Shown here: piece by piece, positions 1 to 13,030 of the stretch
Position numbering within the stretch: position 1 is the stretch's first letter
How the letters are laid out: each line of letters starts with the position of its first letter
DNA from: Leptospira harrisiae
GTDB lineage: Bacteria; Spirochaetota; Leptospiria; Leptospirales; Leptospiraceae
DNA: 64,000 bases
Assembly (NCBI RefSeq): GCF_002811945.1
Contig: NZ_NPDX01000001.1
Location: 1,868,501 to 1,932,500, forward strand
Direction: 5' to 3'
Translations under genes and position numbers: made by a program
Notes under the pieces: generated by a model
Databases searched by the model: none
What the model was told of the DNA's origin: nothing
Seen by the model: only the letters and a program-made list of their open reading frames with translations

Positions 1-2873
1 AGTGAATCAGTATTGAATTCTTGGATCAGCCTGTTTACGATGATGGTTCCGCGACGAGCAAATACTTTTGCAGAATTTGCGTTAGTCACTAGACGACCAT
101 TGATTGATTTTACGATAGAGCGATAAGGAACTTTATGTTCTCTTTCTGAAATGGTAGCAGATGCCGCACCACCCACGTGGAAGGTTCTCATCGTTAGCTG
201 TGTTCCCGGTTGTCCGATGGACTGAGCCGCAATGGTTCCCACTGCTTCCCCAATCTCAGCAGGAACTAGGCGCGCCATGTCCATACCGTAACATTTTGTA
301 CAAATTCCGTGGCGAGACCTACAAGTAAGAGGTGATCTTACTTTGATTTTATCGTAACCAAGGTTTTCAATTTGTTGTCCAAGAGCTCTTGTGATGAGAG
401 TGTCTTTCGGGAAAACCACTTTCTCAGAAACTGGATCCACTAAATCTTCAGCCGTATAACGACCGAACACTCTGTCCGCGAGAGAAACAATTACGTTCTC
501 CCCTTCTTTTACGATTCCGAGAGTGATGTTTGCTTTTGTTCCGCAATCATCTTCGGAAACAATCACGTCTTGTGAAATATCCACTAAACGACGAGTGAGG
601 TAACCGGCATCGGCAGTTTTTAACGCCGTGTCCGCAAGACCCTTTCTCGCACCATGTGTAGAGATAAAAAATTCTAATACCCCGAGACCTTCCCGGAAGT
701 TGGAACGAATCGCAAGCTCAATGATTTCCCCAGACGGTTTCGCCATAAGACCCCGCATCCCAGCGAGCTGACGGATCTGTTGTTTGGAACCACGAGCTCC
801 GGATGCTGCCATGACGAATACGGGATTGAATCCACCTTGGTCTTTTTCCAATTCCTTAAACATCCCGTCTGTAATCCGGTCATTGGTTTTCGTCCATATC
901 TCGATTACTTTTTTACGACGTTCTTCGTTCGTGATGATACCTTTACGATACTCCATATCCGCTTTTTCAACTTCTTTGTTGGCATCATTGACTAGTCCCT
1001 CTTTTTGAGGAGAAACTCGGATATCATCAATAGAGATCGTAGGAGCAAATACAGTTGCGTAACGGTAACCAAGTCGTTTGATTTCATCAAGCATCACAAC
1101 GGTCATCCCTGGTCCAAACTTCTCGTATACGTCTGCAATGATTTTGTTCGTTTCTTTATCACCGAGGGTTCTGTTGATATACACATAACCTTTTGGCATC
1201 ACTTGGTTGAAGATAAGCCTTCCAGGTGTTGTTTCGATGATTTTCCCTTCATGTAAAACGGAAATTTTAGAGCGAATTTCAACTGTTTTTGTTTCAATCG
1301 CATACATCACTTCTTCGAGACCCGTGAAGAATTTACCTTCTCCTTTCGCGTCTTTCACTTCAGAAGTGAGGTAATAAATTCCAAGAACGATATCTTGTGT
1401 AGGTCCACATATTGGCTGTCCGTTCGCAGGATTCAAAATGTTATGCGGTGATAACATAAGCATCCATGTTTCCAACTGTGCTTTTGGAGCCAGCGGAACG
1501 TGAATTGCCATTTGGTCCCCGTCGAAGTCGGCGTTAAACGCGTGACATACGAGTGGGTGGAGTTTGATTGCTTTTCCTTCTACAAGGACTGGTAAAAATG
1601 CTTGGATCCCAAGTCTGTGAAGTGTTGGAGCACGGTTTAGTAATACTGGGTGTTCTTTCACCACAGTTTCCAATACATCAAAAACTTCTTTGTCTTCTGC
1701 TTCGATTTTTTTCTTCGCAGATTTGATGTTTGGTGCTAATTCCAAATCCACAAGGCGTTTCATAATGAATGGTTTGAAAAGTTCCAAAGCCATTTTCTTA
1801 GGAAGACCCATTTGGTGGTATTTGAGTTCAGGACCAACTACAATTACGGAACGACCAGAATAATCTACCCGTTTCCCGAGTAGGTTTTGGCGGAACCGAC
1901 CTTGTTTTCCTTTGAGCATATCGGAGATCGATTTCAGTGGTCGATTTCCTTTTCCTTTGACAGTTCGTTTGCGACGGCTGTTATCAAAAAGAGCATCTAC
2001 TGCTTCTTGTAACATACGTTTTTCGTTACGAACAATGATCTCAGGAGCTTTCAAAGCAAGAAGACGTTTGAGTCGGTTGTTACGGTTGATCACACGGCGA
2101 TACAAATCATTAAGGTCGGACGTTGCAAAACGTCCCCCCTCTAGTTGTACCATCGGGCGAAGTTCTGGTGGAATCACAGGAACTACATCCAGAACCATCC
2201 ACTCAGGACGGTTTCCGGAATCCCGGAAAGCTTCCAAAACTTCTAGGCGTTTAAAAATACGTTTGTCGGAGATTTTGTTTTTATCTTGGATTTTTTGGCG
2301 GATCACACGAGCTTCTGCATCCACATCAATACGTGCGAGAAGTTCTTTGATGGCGTCCCCACCGATACCAGCGATAAATTTATCACCGTATTCATCTAAA
2401 TAATTATGGTATTCATCTTCATCGATGAGTTCCCCTCTGTTCCTTCCGGAATCAGCTGGGTCAATGATCACATACTTCTCAAAGTAAAGAACACTTTTGA
2501 GTTGGTTGATGGTCATATCAAGAAGGAGTCCCATACGTGATGGAACCGATCGGTAATACCAAATATGCGAAACAGGAGCCGCAAGTTCAATATGACCCAT
2601 TCTTTCACGACGCACTTTGGAGTGAGTTACCTCAACCCCGCATTTGTCGCAAACCACTCCCTTATAACGAATGGATTTGAATTTACCGCAGTAACATTCC
2701 CAATCCTTAGTGGTTCCGAAGATTTTTTCACAGAAAAGACCATCTCGTTCCGGCTTTAGGGTACGGTAGTTGATCGTTTCAGGTTTTTTGACTTCCCCAA
2801 ACGACCACTCTTTGATCCGCTCGGGTGATGCCAAACGGATCGTAATCGATTCAAAACTATTGTAATTTCTCAT
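1..2873 (-). CDS. rpoC: DNA-directed RNA polymerase subunit beta-prime (N-terminal part)
   Basis: This is the largest RNA polymerase subunit, which carries the catalytic Mg2+ site. Only the first 957 codons lie in the window; the gene runs off the left edge. The start is the ATG at 2871-2873, with an AGGGAAAAAG ribosome site, 14 bases after the rpoB stop. Residues C60, C62, C75 and C78 form the N-terminal zinc site. The catalytic NADFDGD motif is at residues 447-453 (1515-1535), close to the E. coli position (458-464). It is co-transcribed with rpoB. No break is seen in the frame. The identification is certain. Confidence 0.98.
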   Translation of the reverse strand, partial: MRNYNSFESITIRLASPERIKEWSFGEVKKPETINYRTLKPERDGLFCEKIFGTTKDWECYCGKFKSIRYKGVVCDKCGVEVTHSKVRRERMGHIELAAPVSHIWYYRSVPSRMGLLLDMTINQLKSVLYFEKYVIIDPADSGRNRGELIDEDEYHNYLDEYGDKFIAGIGGDAIKELLARIDVDAEARVIRQKIQDKNKISDKRIFKRLEVLEAFRDSGNRPEWMVLDVVPVIPPELRPMVQLEGGRFATSDLNDLYRRVINRNNRLKRLLALKAPEIIVRNEKRMLQEAVDALFDNSRRKRTVKGKGNRPLKSISDMLKGKQGRFRQNLLGKRVDYSGRSVIVVGPELKYHQMGLPKKMALELFKPFIMKRLVDLELAPNIKSAKKKIEAEDKEVFDVLETVVKEHPVLLNRAPTLHRLGIQAFLPVLVEGKAIKLHPLVCHAFNADFDGDQMAIHVPLAPKAQLETWMLMLSPHNILNPANGQPICGPTQDIVLGIYYLTSEVKDAKGEGKFFTGLEEVMYAIETKTVEIRSKISVLHEGKIIETTPGRLIFNQVMPKGYVYINRTLGDKETNKIIADVYEKFGPGMTVVMLDEIKRLGYRYATVFAPTISIDDIRVSPQKEGLVNDANKEVEKADMEYRKGIITNEERRKKVIEIWTKTNDRITDGMFKELEKDQGGFNPVFVMAASGARGSKQQIRQLAGMRGLMAKPSGEIIELAIRSNFREGLGVLEFFISTHGARKGLADTALKTADAGYLTRRLVDISQDVIVSEDDCGTKANITLGIVKEGENVIVSLADRVFGRYTAEDLVDPVSEKVVFPKDTLITRALGQQIENLGYDKIKVRSPLTCRSRHGICTKCYGMDMARLVPAEIGEAVGTIAAQSIGQPGTQLTMRTFHVGGAASATISEREHKVPYRSIVKSINGRLVTNANSAKVFARRGTIIVNRLIQEFNTDS

Positions 2874-2887
2874 ACTTTTTCCCTTCC

Positions 2888-6574
<3,687 letters not shown>

Positions 6575-6622
6575 GGAATACTCTCCCTAGAGACATGAAA
6601 ATAGTAGATGGTATGATAAACG

Positions 6623-6662
6623 AAAAAATAGAGGTGGGGACGCCTACGGCCTCCCTGCCTCT
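6623..6662 (-). terminator. Terminator-like hairpin between rplL and rpoB (possible attenuator)
   Basis: Read on the minus strand, the arms AGAGGCAGGGA and TCCCCACCTCT (6652-6662 and 6630-6640) pair except for two central mismatches. An inner GCC/GGC pair closes a GTA loop, and a run of six T follows (6623-6628). That is the form of an intrinsic terminator inside the operon. E. coli has a partial terminator at the same place that lowers rpoBC expression relative to the ribosomal genes. The structure is read from sequence; partial read-through is inferred. Confidence 0.75.
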
Positions 6663-6699
6663 AAGTTTTTGAAGACTGGGTTTAAAAATTGGCAACCGA

Positions 6700-7083
6700 T
6701 TAACCGGCAGCAGCAACTTCTACTTGAGCCCCAACACCTTCGAGTTTTTTCTTAATATCAGCAGCTTCGTCTTTAGAAACGCCTTCTTTCACTGATTTTC
6801 CACCAGCTTCTACAAGCGTTTTCGCATCTGCCAATCCAAGACCAGTGATTTCGCGAACGAGTTTAATAACGTCGATCTTTTTGTCACCGTGTGCTTTCAA
6901 GATTACATTGAAAGTTGCAGGCTCTTCAGCAGCAGCTGCGCCACCACCTGCACCCGCAACAGCCGCTACCGCAACCGGTGCAGCAGCAGAAATCCCGAAT
7001 TTGTCCTCCATCTTTTTCACTAGATCAGCTGCCTGAACCAGTGTAAGACTTCCAATTTGTTCTAATAGCGCGTCAACAGACAT
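6700..7083 (-). CDS. rplL: 50S ribosomal protein L7/L12
   Basis: This 127-residue stalk protein of the large ribosomal subunit is present in several copies and recruits translation GTPases. The N-terminal dimerisation segment ([15 protein letters not shown]) is followed by an Ala/Gly/Val-rich hinge at about residues 34-55, then the conserved C-terminal domain containing [20 protein letters not shown]. Length and layout are typical. It sits 36 bases after rplJ, as in most bacteria, and before the hairpin that precedes rpoB. Confidence 0.98.
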   Translation of the reverse strand: MSVDALLEQIGSLTLVQAADLVKKMEDKFGISAAAPVAVAAVAGAGGGAAAAEEPATFNVILKAHGDKKIDVIKLVREITGLGLADAKTLVEAGGKSVKEGVSKDEAADIKKKLEGVGAQVEVAAAG

Positions 7084-7119
7084 CCTATATTCTCCTTATC
7101 CTACTAATCACTATGATTA

Positions 7120-7653
7120 CTAATTGCCGTTTTTCTCGGCTACAGCATTGATGGCGCGTGCCAATGATGCCATGATTTGATTGATTCCAGAAGCAATTTG
7201 CGTTGCAGGAGCATTGATCCCACGAGCCACTTGCGCAAGAAGTTCTTGTTTGGACGGAAGTCCAGCAATCGCCTCTACTCCAGATTTACCCAAAACTTCC
7301 CCGTCCATATAGCCGGTTCTGATTTCGAGTTCCTTCTTATCTTTTGCAAAGTCCTTACAAACTTTTGCTACTGCTGGAAGTGCATCCAGAGAGAAAATAG
7401 CTGCAAGTGGGCCTTTGTAAACATCCCCAAAGTCAATGGAGTTGTTTTTATGTTCAGAAGACTCTTTTAAAGCACGGAGAAAAAGGTTATTTTTAATTAC
7501 CTTCATCTCCGATCCTTCTTTGCGAAGTTTCGCACGAAGGTTGGACATATCTTCAACAGTTAAACCGCTGTAAGATGCTAAAATAAAGTTAGGTCGTTTT
7601 TCCAAACGAGTTTTAAGTTCTGCTACTGCTTCGATTTTAGATGGATTTGCCAT
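7120..7653 (-). CDS. rplJ: 50S ribosomal protein L10
   Basis: This 177-residue protein forms the base of the ribosomal stalk and binds L7/L12 dimers through its C-terminal helix. Its start ([19 protein letters not shown]) and the segment [19 protein letters not shown] are typical L10. The gap after rplA is only 12 bases, too short for the usual L10-binding leader, so any autoregulatory RNA would have to lie inside the end of rplA or elsewhere. The identification is secure. Confidence 0.98.
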   Translation of the reverse strand: MANPSKIEAVAELKTRLEKRPNFILASYSGLTVEDMSNLRAKLRKEGSEMKVIKNNLFLRALKESSEHKNNSIDFGDVYKGPLAAIFSLDALPAVAKVCKDFAKDKKELEIRTGYMDGEVLGKSGVEAIAGLPSKQELLAQVARGINAPATQIASGINQIMASLARAINAVAEKNGN

Positions 7654-7665
7654 GATTCTTACTCG

Positions 7666-8358
7666 TTATATGTTCGCGTTTACTAGTTCTTTCACATCGA
7701 CTTTTACGCCGATTCCCATAGTTGCTGCTACTGAGAAAGACTTTAGGTAATCACCCTTCGCATCGGAAGGTTTGTCTTTCATAAGAGCTGCAACAACAGC
7801 ATTGATGTTATCAGAAAGTTTGTCATCAGAGAAGGAACATTTTCCCACTCCTAAGTGAACCACTCCCCCTTTGTCAGGGCGGTATTCAATTCGACCCGCT
7901 TTCAGTTCTTTCACTGCTTTGGATACATCAGTGGTTACTGTTCCTGCTTTTGGTTTTGGCATAAGACCTTTACGACCAAGAACCGGACCAAGTTTACCAA
8001 CTTCCTTCATCATGTCAGGTGTTGCCACACAAGCATCAAAATCAGTCCATCCACCAGAAACTTTTTCAATCAGATCCATATCACCTACGAAATCAGCACC
8101 AGCTTCCTTCGCTTCGTTTTGTTTGTCTCCTTTACAGAAAACCAAAACCTTGATTGTTTTTCCAGTTCCGTGTGGAAGAGAGATTGTCCCTCTTACGTTT
8201 TGAAGAGATTTATAATTGATTTTAGTCGAAATCTCTAAAGTTCCATCAAATTTGGAAAAACTAGTAGCTTTTGCCAAACCGACTGCTTCACCAAGGGTAT
8301 AAACCTTAGTGCGATCGACTTTCTCTTTGAGTTGGATATATTTTTTGCCGCGTTTCAT
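7666..8358 (-). CDS. rplA: 50S ribosomal protein L1
   Basis: This 230-residue ribosomal protein forms the L1 stalk near the E site and in many bacteria represses its own operon by binding the rplK leader. Typical segments are visible: KRGKKYIQLKEKVDRTKVY at the N terminus, LPHGTGKTIKVLVF, and LGPVLGRKGLMPKPKAGTVT in the middle. Length is normal for the family. It follows rplK by 25 bases and precedes rplJ by 12. Confidence 0.98.
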   Translation of the reverse strand: MKRGKKYIQLKEKVDRTKVYTLGEAVGLAKATSFSKFDGTLEISTKINYKSLQNVRGTISLPHGTGKTIKVLVFCKGDKQNEAKEAGADFVGDMDLIEKVSGGWTDFDACVATPDMMKEVGKLGPVLGRKGLMPKPKAGTVTTDVSKAVKELKAGRIEYRPDKGGVVHLGVGKCSFSDDKLSDNINAVVAALMKDKPSDAKGDYLKSFSVAATMGIGVKVDVKELVNANI

Positions 8359-8383
8359 GACTTCGGTTCCCGTTTCCTAATGA

Positions 8384-8809
8384 TTACTCGACGTTTACAC
8401 CCATGGAACGACAAGTCCCAGCAATGATCTTGATTGCTGCTTCCATATCGTTCGCATTTAGGTCTTCCATCTTAGTTTTTGCAATTTCTTCTAGTTGAGC
8501 ACGTTTGATTGTTCCCACTTTTACAGTGTGAGGTGTGGCAGATCCGCCTGGCACACCAAGCGCCTTCATCACAAGAAGAGCAGCTGGAGGGGATTTTGTT
8601 ACGAATGTAAAACTTCTATCGGAATAAACAGTGATGACCACCGGGAGTTTGAGTCCCATTTGGTTTTTTGATCTTTCATTGAACTGTTTACAAAATTCCA
8701 TAATATTGAGTCCAGCCTGACCAAGTGCCGGACCTACTGGAGGAGCTGGGTTTGCTTTCCCTGCCTCCACTTGGAGTTTAATTTGTTTTACTACTTTCTT
8801 TGCAGCCAT
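8384..8809 (-). CDS. rplK: 50S ribosomal protein L11
   Basis: This 141-residue protein binds 23S rRNA at the GTPase-associated centre. The N-terminal [20 protein letters not shown] motif and the C-terminal RNA-binding domain ending [11 protein letters not shown] are both present. It starts 39 bases after nusG. In E. coli the leader just upstream holds the L1 regulatory site; the short gap here could contain only a small version. Confidence 0.98.
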   Translation of the reverse strand: MAAKKVVKQIKLQVEAGKANPAPPVGPALGQAGLNIMEFCKQFNERSKNQMGLKLPVVITVYSDRSFTFVTKSPPAALLVMKALGVPGGSATPHTVKVGTIKRAQLEEIAKTKMEDLNANDMEAAIKIIAGTCRSMGVNVE

Positions 8810-8848
8810 CTCGTTTCAAGTTCCTTACTAAAAATCAATCTATCAGTT

Positions 8849-9403
8849 CTATTGTTCCGATTTTACTTGGAGATAATCCAACTCAACTGGAGTGGATCTT
8901 CCGAAAATTTCAACACGAACGCGGAGTCTTCCTTTATCAGGAAAGATTTCATCCACAAGACCTGTGAAATTAGCAAACGGACCATCTATAATTTTCAATG
9001 TTTCGCCCACTTTGAATAGGAAACGAGGTCTCGAAACTTCTTCCGATTCCACACTTCCCACGTCACTAAAGAGGTTTTTAATCTCATCGAGTGAAAGTGG
9101 CTCCGGACCTTTTCCTTTTCCGCCTACAAAGGTAGACACAGAAGGTAAGTTCTGGATTTTAAATCGAAGGTCATCGGTCATGTTCATCTCAACGAGAACG
9201 TAACCCGGCATGAGTTTTTTCTTTGTGACCTTCTTCTTGCCGTTTTTCATTTCGGCAACTTCCATCGAAGGAATTTTTACCGCGAAAATTTGGTCTTCCA
9301 GCTTTTGTTGTTGGACCATCTTTTCAATGTTTGTCTTCACCTTATTCTCGTGACCGGAATAAGTTTGAAGCACATACCATTTTTTATCTAAAGAATCGCC
9401 CAC
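8849..9403 (-). CDS. nusG: Transcription termination/antitermination factor NusG
   Basis: This elongation factor binds RNA polymerase and links it to the ribosome or Rho. I place the start at the GTG at 9401-9403, giving 184 residues beginning MGDSLDKKWYVLQTYSGHE, the normal NusG N terminus, eight bases after the secE stop. The open frame extends upstream to 9547, but that extension lies over secE in another frame and does not resemble NusG. The NGN domain (MPGYVLVEM) and the KOW domain (VGETLKIIDGPFANFTG) are both intact. Confidence 0.96.
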   Translation of the reverse strand: MGDSLDKKWYVLQTYSGHENKVKTNIEKMVQQQKLEDQIFAVKIPSMEVAEMKNGKKKVTKKKLMPGYVLVEMNMTDDLRFKIQNLPSVSTFVGGKGKGPEPLSLDEIKNLFSDVGSVESEEVSRPRFLFKVGETLKIIDGPFANFTGLVDEIFPDKGRLRVRVEIFGRSTPVELDYLQVKSEQ

Positions 9404-9411
9404 TTCCCTAC

Positions 9412-9600
9412 CTATGTTCCTAATGCCCAGAACCACTTTAACAGTTTCAGAAATACAAAGTCCGAAGCTGATAAAAATAGGGAAAAGATAAATACTGTAA
9501 CTAGGACTACAACGGTAGAACTGACTACCTCTTGGCGCGTTGGCCAATGCACTTTTTCAAGTTCTGCTTTACATTCCTGAATGAAACTCGTAGCTTTCAT
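9412..9600 (-). CDS. secE: Preprotein translocase subunit SecE
   Basis: This 62-residue single-span type of SecE clamps the SecY channel of the general secretion pathway. An amphipathic segment ([20 protein letters not shown]) carries the conserved EL.KV.WPTR..V pattern and is followed by one hydrophobic membrane segment. It lies between tRNA-Trp (41 bases upstream) and nusG (eight bases downstream), the standard bacterial arrangement. Confidence 0.96.
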   Translation of the reverse strand: MKATSFIQECKAELEKVHWPTRQEVVSSTVVVLVTVFIFSLFLSASDFVFLKLLKWFWALGT

Positions 9601-9641
9601 TGATCCTTGTCCTGTTCTCTAATTCTATATATTCTGCAGTC

Positions 9642-9715
<74 letters not shown>

Positions 9716-9720
9716 AAACA

Positions 9721-9794
<74 letters not shown>

Positions 9795-9842
9795 ACGTTT
9801 CCCACCCAAGCGCGGGTATCCAAGCGAGGCTAGGTTTTTTAC

Positions 9843-9870
9843 ACTATTTTAAATGAGGCTCTTTGGTCAA
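9843..9870 (-). promoter_or_regulatory. Candidate sigma70 promoter for the tRNA-secE-nusG-rpl operon
   Basis: On the minus strand, TTGACC (9865-9870) is followed after 16 bases by AATAGT (9843-9848), about 45-50 bases before tRNA-Thr. The -35 is good and the -10 is mediocre. The gap 9793-10006 separates this operon from a divergent gene, so a promoter here is expected; the exact -10 is uncertain. Confidence 0.45.
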
Positions 9871-10006
9871 TGGAAAATGAGTTTATTTCCTGGAAATGGT
9901 AAAAAAACAGGAAAAACAGCGAATTTCCCTTGAGATTTTAGTTGTGGATTTCCCGGTTCGATAATAGAACCATGTGGGATAAGTCCCCCACTTTAAGGAA
10001 TGATTC

Positions 10007-10699
10007 GTGGCGAAACCATTTGTAGAATTAGAAACACAAATTCCCGATTTAGTAAAGGCAAAATCCAAAATTGTCGTAAGGTCTTCTCGGATGAATCGCC
10101 AACTAGAACAATATGTTTTAGGCCTCATCACCAACATCCTTTCTGAAGTAGGACAATCACAATTCGTTGAGATGCTTTATACAATCTCCAAAGAACTGAC
10201 CATCAACGGAATCAAAGCCAATCAAAAACGTGTGTTTTTTGAAGACGAAGGTCTAGACATCACTGATGAAAGTGATTACCTTCAAGGGATCAAAGAATAT
10301 TCCAAAAAGTTTTCAGAGAAGATGGCTGATGAATACGGCAAACGTTGTCTCGCCCGAGGTGTCTATGTCCAAATTAAATTTCACTACTGCTTGGATGGAC
10401 TGCTTGTGGAAGTCACAAACAACACTCCGGTAATTAAAACCGAAGAAGCCCGGATGCGTGAGAAAATGAAAAAGTCAATGGGTTATAATGATATTGCTGA
10501 ATTCTATATGGACAATATGGATAATACAGAAGGTGCCGGACTTGGGATTGCCCTCATCATGATCCTCCTCAAAAATGAAGGGGTTGACCCTAACCTATTT
10601 CGAATCATAACCCATGCAGACCGTACGGTTGCTCGGGTAGAAATCCCATTTAACGACAATTATGTGTCATTTCGCAGTGCAGAACTAGCAGAAATTTAA
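10007..10699 (+). CDS. Stand-alone GHKL (histidine-kinase-type) ATPase domain protein
   Basis: This 230-residue protein starts at GTG 10007 after an AAGGAA ribosome site. The segment SKELTINGIKANQKR resembles an N box, DGLLVEVTNNTPV a degenerate D/G1 region, and EGAGLGIALIMILLKNEG a clear G2 box with its ATP lid. This is the ATP-binding fold of histidine kinases, but there is no phospho-acceptor His domain, sensor domain or membrane segment. It could be an anti-sigma-type kinase or a partner of a separate phosphotransfer protein. It diverges from the ribosomal operon. The fold is likely; the role is unknown. Confidence 0.7.
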   Translation: MAKPFVELETQIPDLVKAKSKIVVRSSRMNRQLEQYVLGLITNILSEVGQSQFVEMLYTISKELTINGIKANQKRVFFEDEGLDITDESDYLQGIKEYSKKFSEKMADEYGKRCLARGVYVQIKFHYCLDGLLVEVTNNTPVIKTEEARMREKMKKSMGYNDIAEFYMDNMDNTEGAGLGIALIMILLKNEGVDPNLFRIITHADRTVARVEIPFNDNYVSFRSAELAEI

Positions 10700-10771
10700 A
10701 TCTTTTTTCCTATTACCCTTACCTTTAGATTTGTATCGACCTCGTGTCCGCCTTTTTTGAAACTGGTGGAC

Positions 10772-11539
10772 ATGGAATTAAAAGGTGCAAACATTCTCGT
10801 CACTGGTTCGGCCGGTGGACTCGGAAAAGCAATGGCTTACCGCTTGGGTAAGGCAGGTGCCAACATCATTCTCTCAGACATCCAAAAAGACAAATTGGAC
10901 GAAACCGTAGCTCTGTTTCAAAAAGAGGGAATTAAAACAACTGGCATTGTGGCCAATGTCGCTAAAGAAGAAGACAGCATTCGTCTTATTGAAGAAGCGA
11001 GTGCATTCCAGGGTAGCCTTGATGTGGCCATTCTGAACGCAGGAATTTTGCGTGATGGACTACTCATCCGAGTGGACAAAGAAACGGGAAAAGTTAAAGG
11101 CAAAATGGGAATCGACCAATGGCAATCGGTCATTGATGTGAACTTAACCGGTGTGTTTCTTACCGCACGCGAAGCGGCAGCAAAGATGGTGGAACAAAAG
11201 AAGGGAGTGATCATTCCCATTGCGTCCATTGCTATGCATGGAAATTCAGGACAAACAAATTATAGTGCTGCCAAGGCGGGAGTTGCTGCAATGACTGTGA
11301 CTTGGTCAAAAGAACTTGCTAAGTTTGGAATCAGAGTGGCAGGAATAGCTCCAGGATTTATCGGAACTGAAATGGTTCTAAAAGATATGAATCCGGAAGC
11401 ATTAGAAAAATGGAAGTCAATCATTCCAGTAGGGAGACTTGGTGAACCAGATGAGATAGCGTCCACTGCAGAGTTTATTATCTTTAACGATTTAGTTACG
11501 GGAGTGGTATTAGAAATTTCAGGTGGTGTTCGAATCTAA
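10772..11539 (+). CDS. SDR-family NAD(P)-dependent oxidoreductase (FabG-like)
   Basis: This short-chain dehydrogenase of 255 residues probably reduces a keto group with NAD(P)H in the cytoplasm. The Rossmann motif [10 protein letters not shown] is near the N terminus, NAG (LNAGILRDG) follows, and the catalytic YSAAK tetrad region comes after IASIA. I chose the ATG at 10772 with GGTGG just upstream; an in-frame TTG at 10757 would add five residues but has no ribosome site. The FabG resemblance is general, so the substrate (acyl-ACP, acyl-CoA or another) cannot be assigned. Confidence 0.85.
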   Translation: MELKGANILVTGSAGGLGKAMAYRLGKAGANIILSDIQKDKLDETVALFQKEGIKTTGIVANVAKEEDSIRLIEEASAFQGSLDVAILNAGILRDGLLIRVDKETGKVKGKMGIDQWQSVIDVNLTGVFLTAREAAAKMVEQKKGVIIPIASIAMHGNSGQTNYSAAKAGVAAMTVTWSKELAKFGIRVAGIAPGFIGTEMVLKDMNPEALEKWKSIIPVGRLGEPDEIASTAEFIIFNDLVTGVVLEISGGVRI

Positions 11540-11555
11540 CTTTGATTAACGAATA

Positions 11556-11579
11556 TACCCTCAGGTCTACTTGAGGGTA
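11556..11579 (+). other. Perfect 8-bp stem-loop after the SDR gene
   Basis: TACCCTCA (11556-11563) and TGAGGGTA (11572-11579) form a perfect stem with an eight-base loop, 17 bases after the SDR stop. A run of T follows only 24 bases later (11604-11612), so it is not a textbook terminator. It may still stabilise or end the transcript, or act as an operator ahead of the ArsR-type gene. Confidence 0.4.
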
Positions 11580-11678
11580 CATCATGGTAAGCAAGTTTTG
11601 TCATTTTTTTTTCAAACGAAAAAAATTTCGTAGGTAAAATCAGTATACATTCGTCATAAGGATATAACGGAATCTTTA

Positions 11679-11981
11679 GTGATGAAAATAAAAACAGAAC
11701 TCTCGAAACAACAATTGGAACTAGCCATTAAAGGAATACAAGGTATTGCTCACCCTATTCGTTTACTGATTCTATACACCCTTGCCAAAGAAGAAAAAAC
11801 AGTCGGCCAACTTGTCGAACTGTTAGGAACCAGCCAGTCTGCGGCTTCCCAACACTTAAGTAAGATGAAAAACAATGGAATCTTAGAATCACGTAAGTCC
11901 TCAAACCAGGTATTTTATAGTTTAAAGGACCCTAAATTCAAAGACTTAATCCAAACGATTGTCAAAGTGTATAAAAAGTAA
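11679..11981 (+). CDS. ArsR-family winged-helix transcriptional regulator
   Basis: This is a 100-residue DNA-binding protein. The winged helix-turn-helix includes HPIRLLILYTLAKEEKTVGQL, the recognition helix SQSAASQHLSKMKNNGIL and the wing LESRKSSNQVFYSL. The usual ArsR metal-binding ELCVCDL-type cysteine motif is absent; there are no cysteines at all, so it probably senses something other than a thiophilic metal. GTG (11679) and ATG (11682) are adjacent candidate starts; ACGGAA lies suitably upstream. It ends three bases from the oppositely oriented hldD. Confidence 0.88.
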   Translation: MMKIKTELSKQQLELAIKGIQGIAHPIRLLILYTLAKEEKTVGQLVELLGTSQSAASQHLSKMKNNGILESRKSSNQVFYSLKDPKFKDLIQTIVKVYKK

Positions 11982-11984
11982 ACA

Positions 11985-12956
11985 TCAGTTCCTTTCTTCT
12001 AATAAGAACCGAACGTATTCTGCGACTGCGTCCCTGAGGTTTGTATAACCAAAGGGATATCCAGTCTGACTTATCTTCTCCATTTCAGCACAGGTATAAT
12101 ATTGGTATTTGCCTTTTAATGAATCTGGCATTTCCACATATTCGATATTGACCGGTTTCTCCATGGATGCGAACAAAGCGTTCGCTAAGTCGTTCCAAGT
12201 TTCAGCAATCCCCCTACCAACATTGTACAATCCGTACTTTCGTTCAGAAAGAAGGTAAATACTGATTTTACTAGCATCTTTTACGTATAAAAAATCCCGT
12301 TTTTGTTCCCCATCTTTGTATTCGGGTTTATAGGATTTGAATAATTTTAATTTTCCGGTATCACGGATTTGTTCATATCCTTTCAAAACAAGGCTTCGCA
12401 TTTCCCCTTTGTGCGCTTCCCCGTAGCCAAACACATTAAAATATTTAAGTCCCACAAGTCTGTCTGCGATCCCCACTTTTTTGGCATAAAGATCAAATAA
12501 CTGTTTGGAATATCCATACATATTTAGCGGTTTTAAATTTTCGATAGCGGCTTTGTCGTTGTAACCGAATTCTCCTTCACCATAAGTGGCAGCACTGGAA
12601 GCATAAAGGAAAGGAATGTTTTTGCCTACAGCATATTCTGCCAATTTTTTCGTATAATGAAAGTTATTTTGCATTAGGTAGGTGGCATCTTTTTCTGTAG
12701 TAGCAGAACAAGCACCTAAATGGTAAATTTCAGATATTTCGTTTAAGATTGAATTTCCCGAATCGAACATCGCTTCGAATTTATCTTTTTCGTAATAATC
12801 TAGAAAAAAATTTCTTTGAAGGTTTTTCCATTTTTCTGATGTTCCCAGATGGTCAACAACCAAGATATCAGTTTTCCCATTATGATTTAGATCTTCAATG
12901 ATTTGTGATCCGATGAGGCCTGCGCCTCCAGTGACGAGTGTTAGTTTTTTTGCCAT
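11985..12956 (-). CDS. hldD: ADP-L-glycero-D-manno-heptose 6-epimerase
   Basis: This enzyme converts ADP-D-glycero-D-manno-heptose to the L-glycero form, the last step in making the heptose donor for LPS inner core. The 323 residues match the family. The NAD-binding GGAGLIG is at residues 10-16, ASSAATYG at about 119-126, and the catalytic Y147-x3-K151 in MYGYSK. KYFNVFGYGEAHKGEMRS is diagnostic of HldD rather than other epimerases. It lies near, but is separated from, the polysaccharide locus by two unrelated genes. Confidence 0.93.
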   Translation of the reverse strand: MAKKLTLVTGGAGLIGSQIIEDLNHNGKTDILVVDHLGTSEKWKNLQRNFFLDYYEKDKFEAMFDSGNSILNEISEIYHLGACSATTEKDATYLMQNNFHYTKKLAEYAVGKNIPFLYASSAATYGEGEFGYNDKAAIENLKPLNMYGYSKQLFDLYAKKVGIADRLVGLKYFNVFGYGEAHKGEMRSLVLKGYEQIRDTGKLKLFKSYKPEYKDGEQKRDFLYVKDASKISIYLLSERKYGLYNVGRGIAETWNDLANALFASMEKPVNIEYVEMPDSLKGKYQYYTCAEMEKISQTGYPFGYTNLRDAVAEYVRFLLEERN

Positions 12957-13030
12957 TGGTTTCTTTTTAGTTTTTTCTATCCAAACTTTCTTACTATTAA
13001 CTTTTTTGCAGATCTAGGAAAATCAAATGA

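Noticed and set aside
1912..2403. Open frame of 163 codons on the plus strand opposite rpoC
   Set aside because: It is the antisense shadow of a highly conserved gene, rich in Arg and Ser as expected from the complement, with no family resemblance.
9404..9547. Upstream extension of the nusG frame
   Set aside because: It overlies secE in another frame, has no NusG-like sequence, and the GTG at 9403 gives a normal NusG N terminus.
11601..11635. A/T-rich inverted repeat before the ArsR-type gene
   Set aside because: Runs of T then A pair by composition alone; there is no clear ArsR-type operator dyad.
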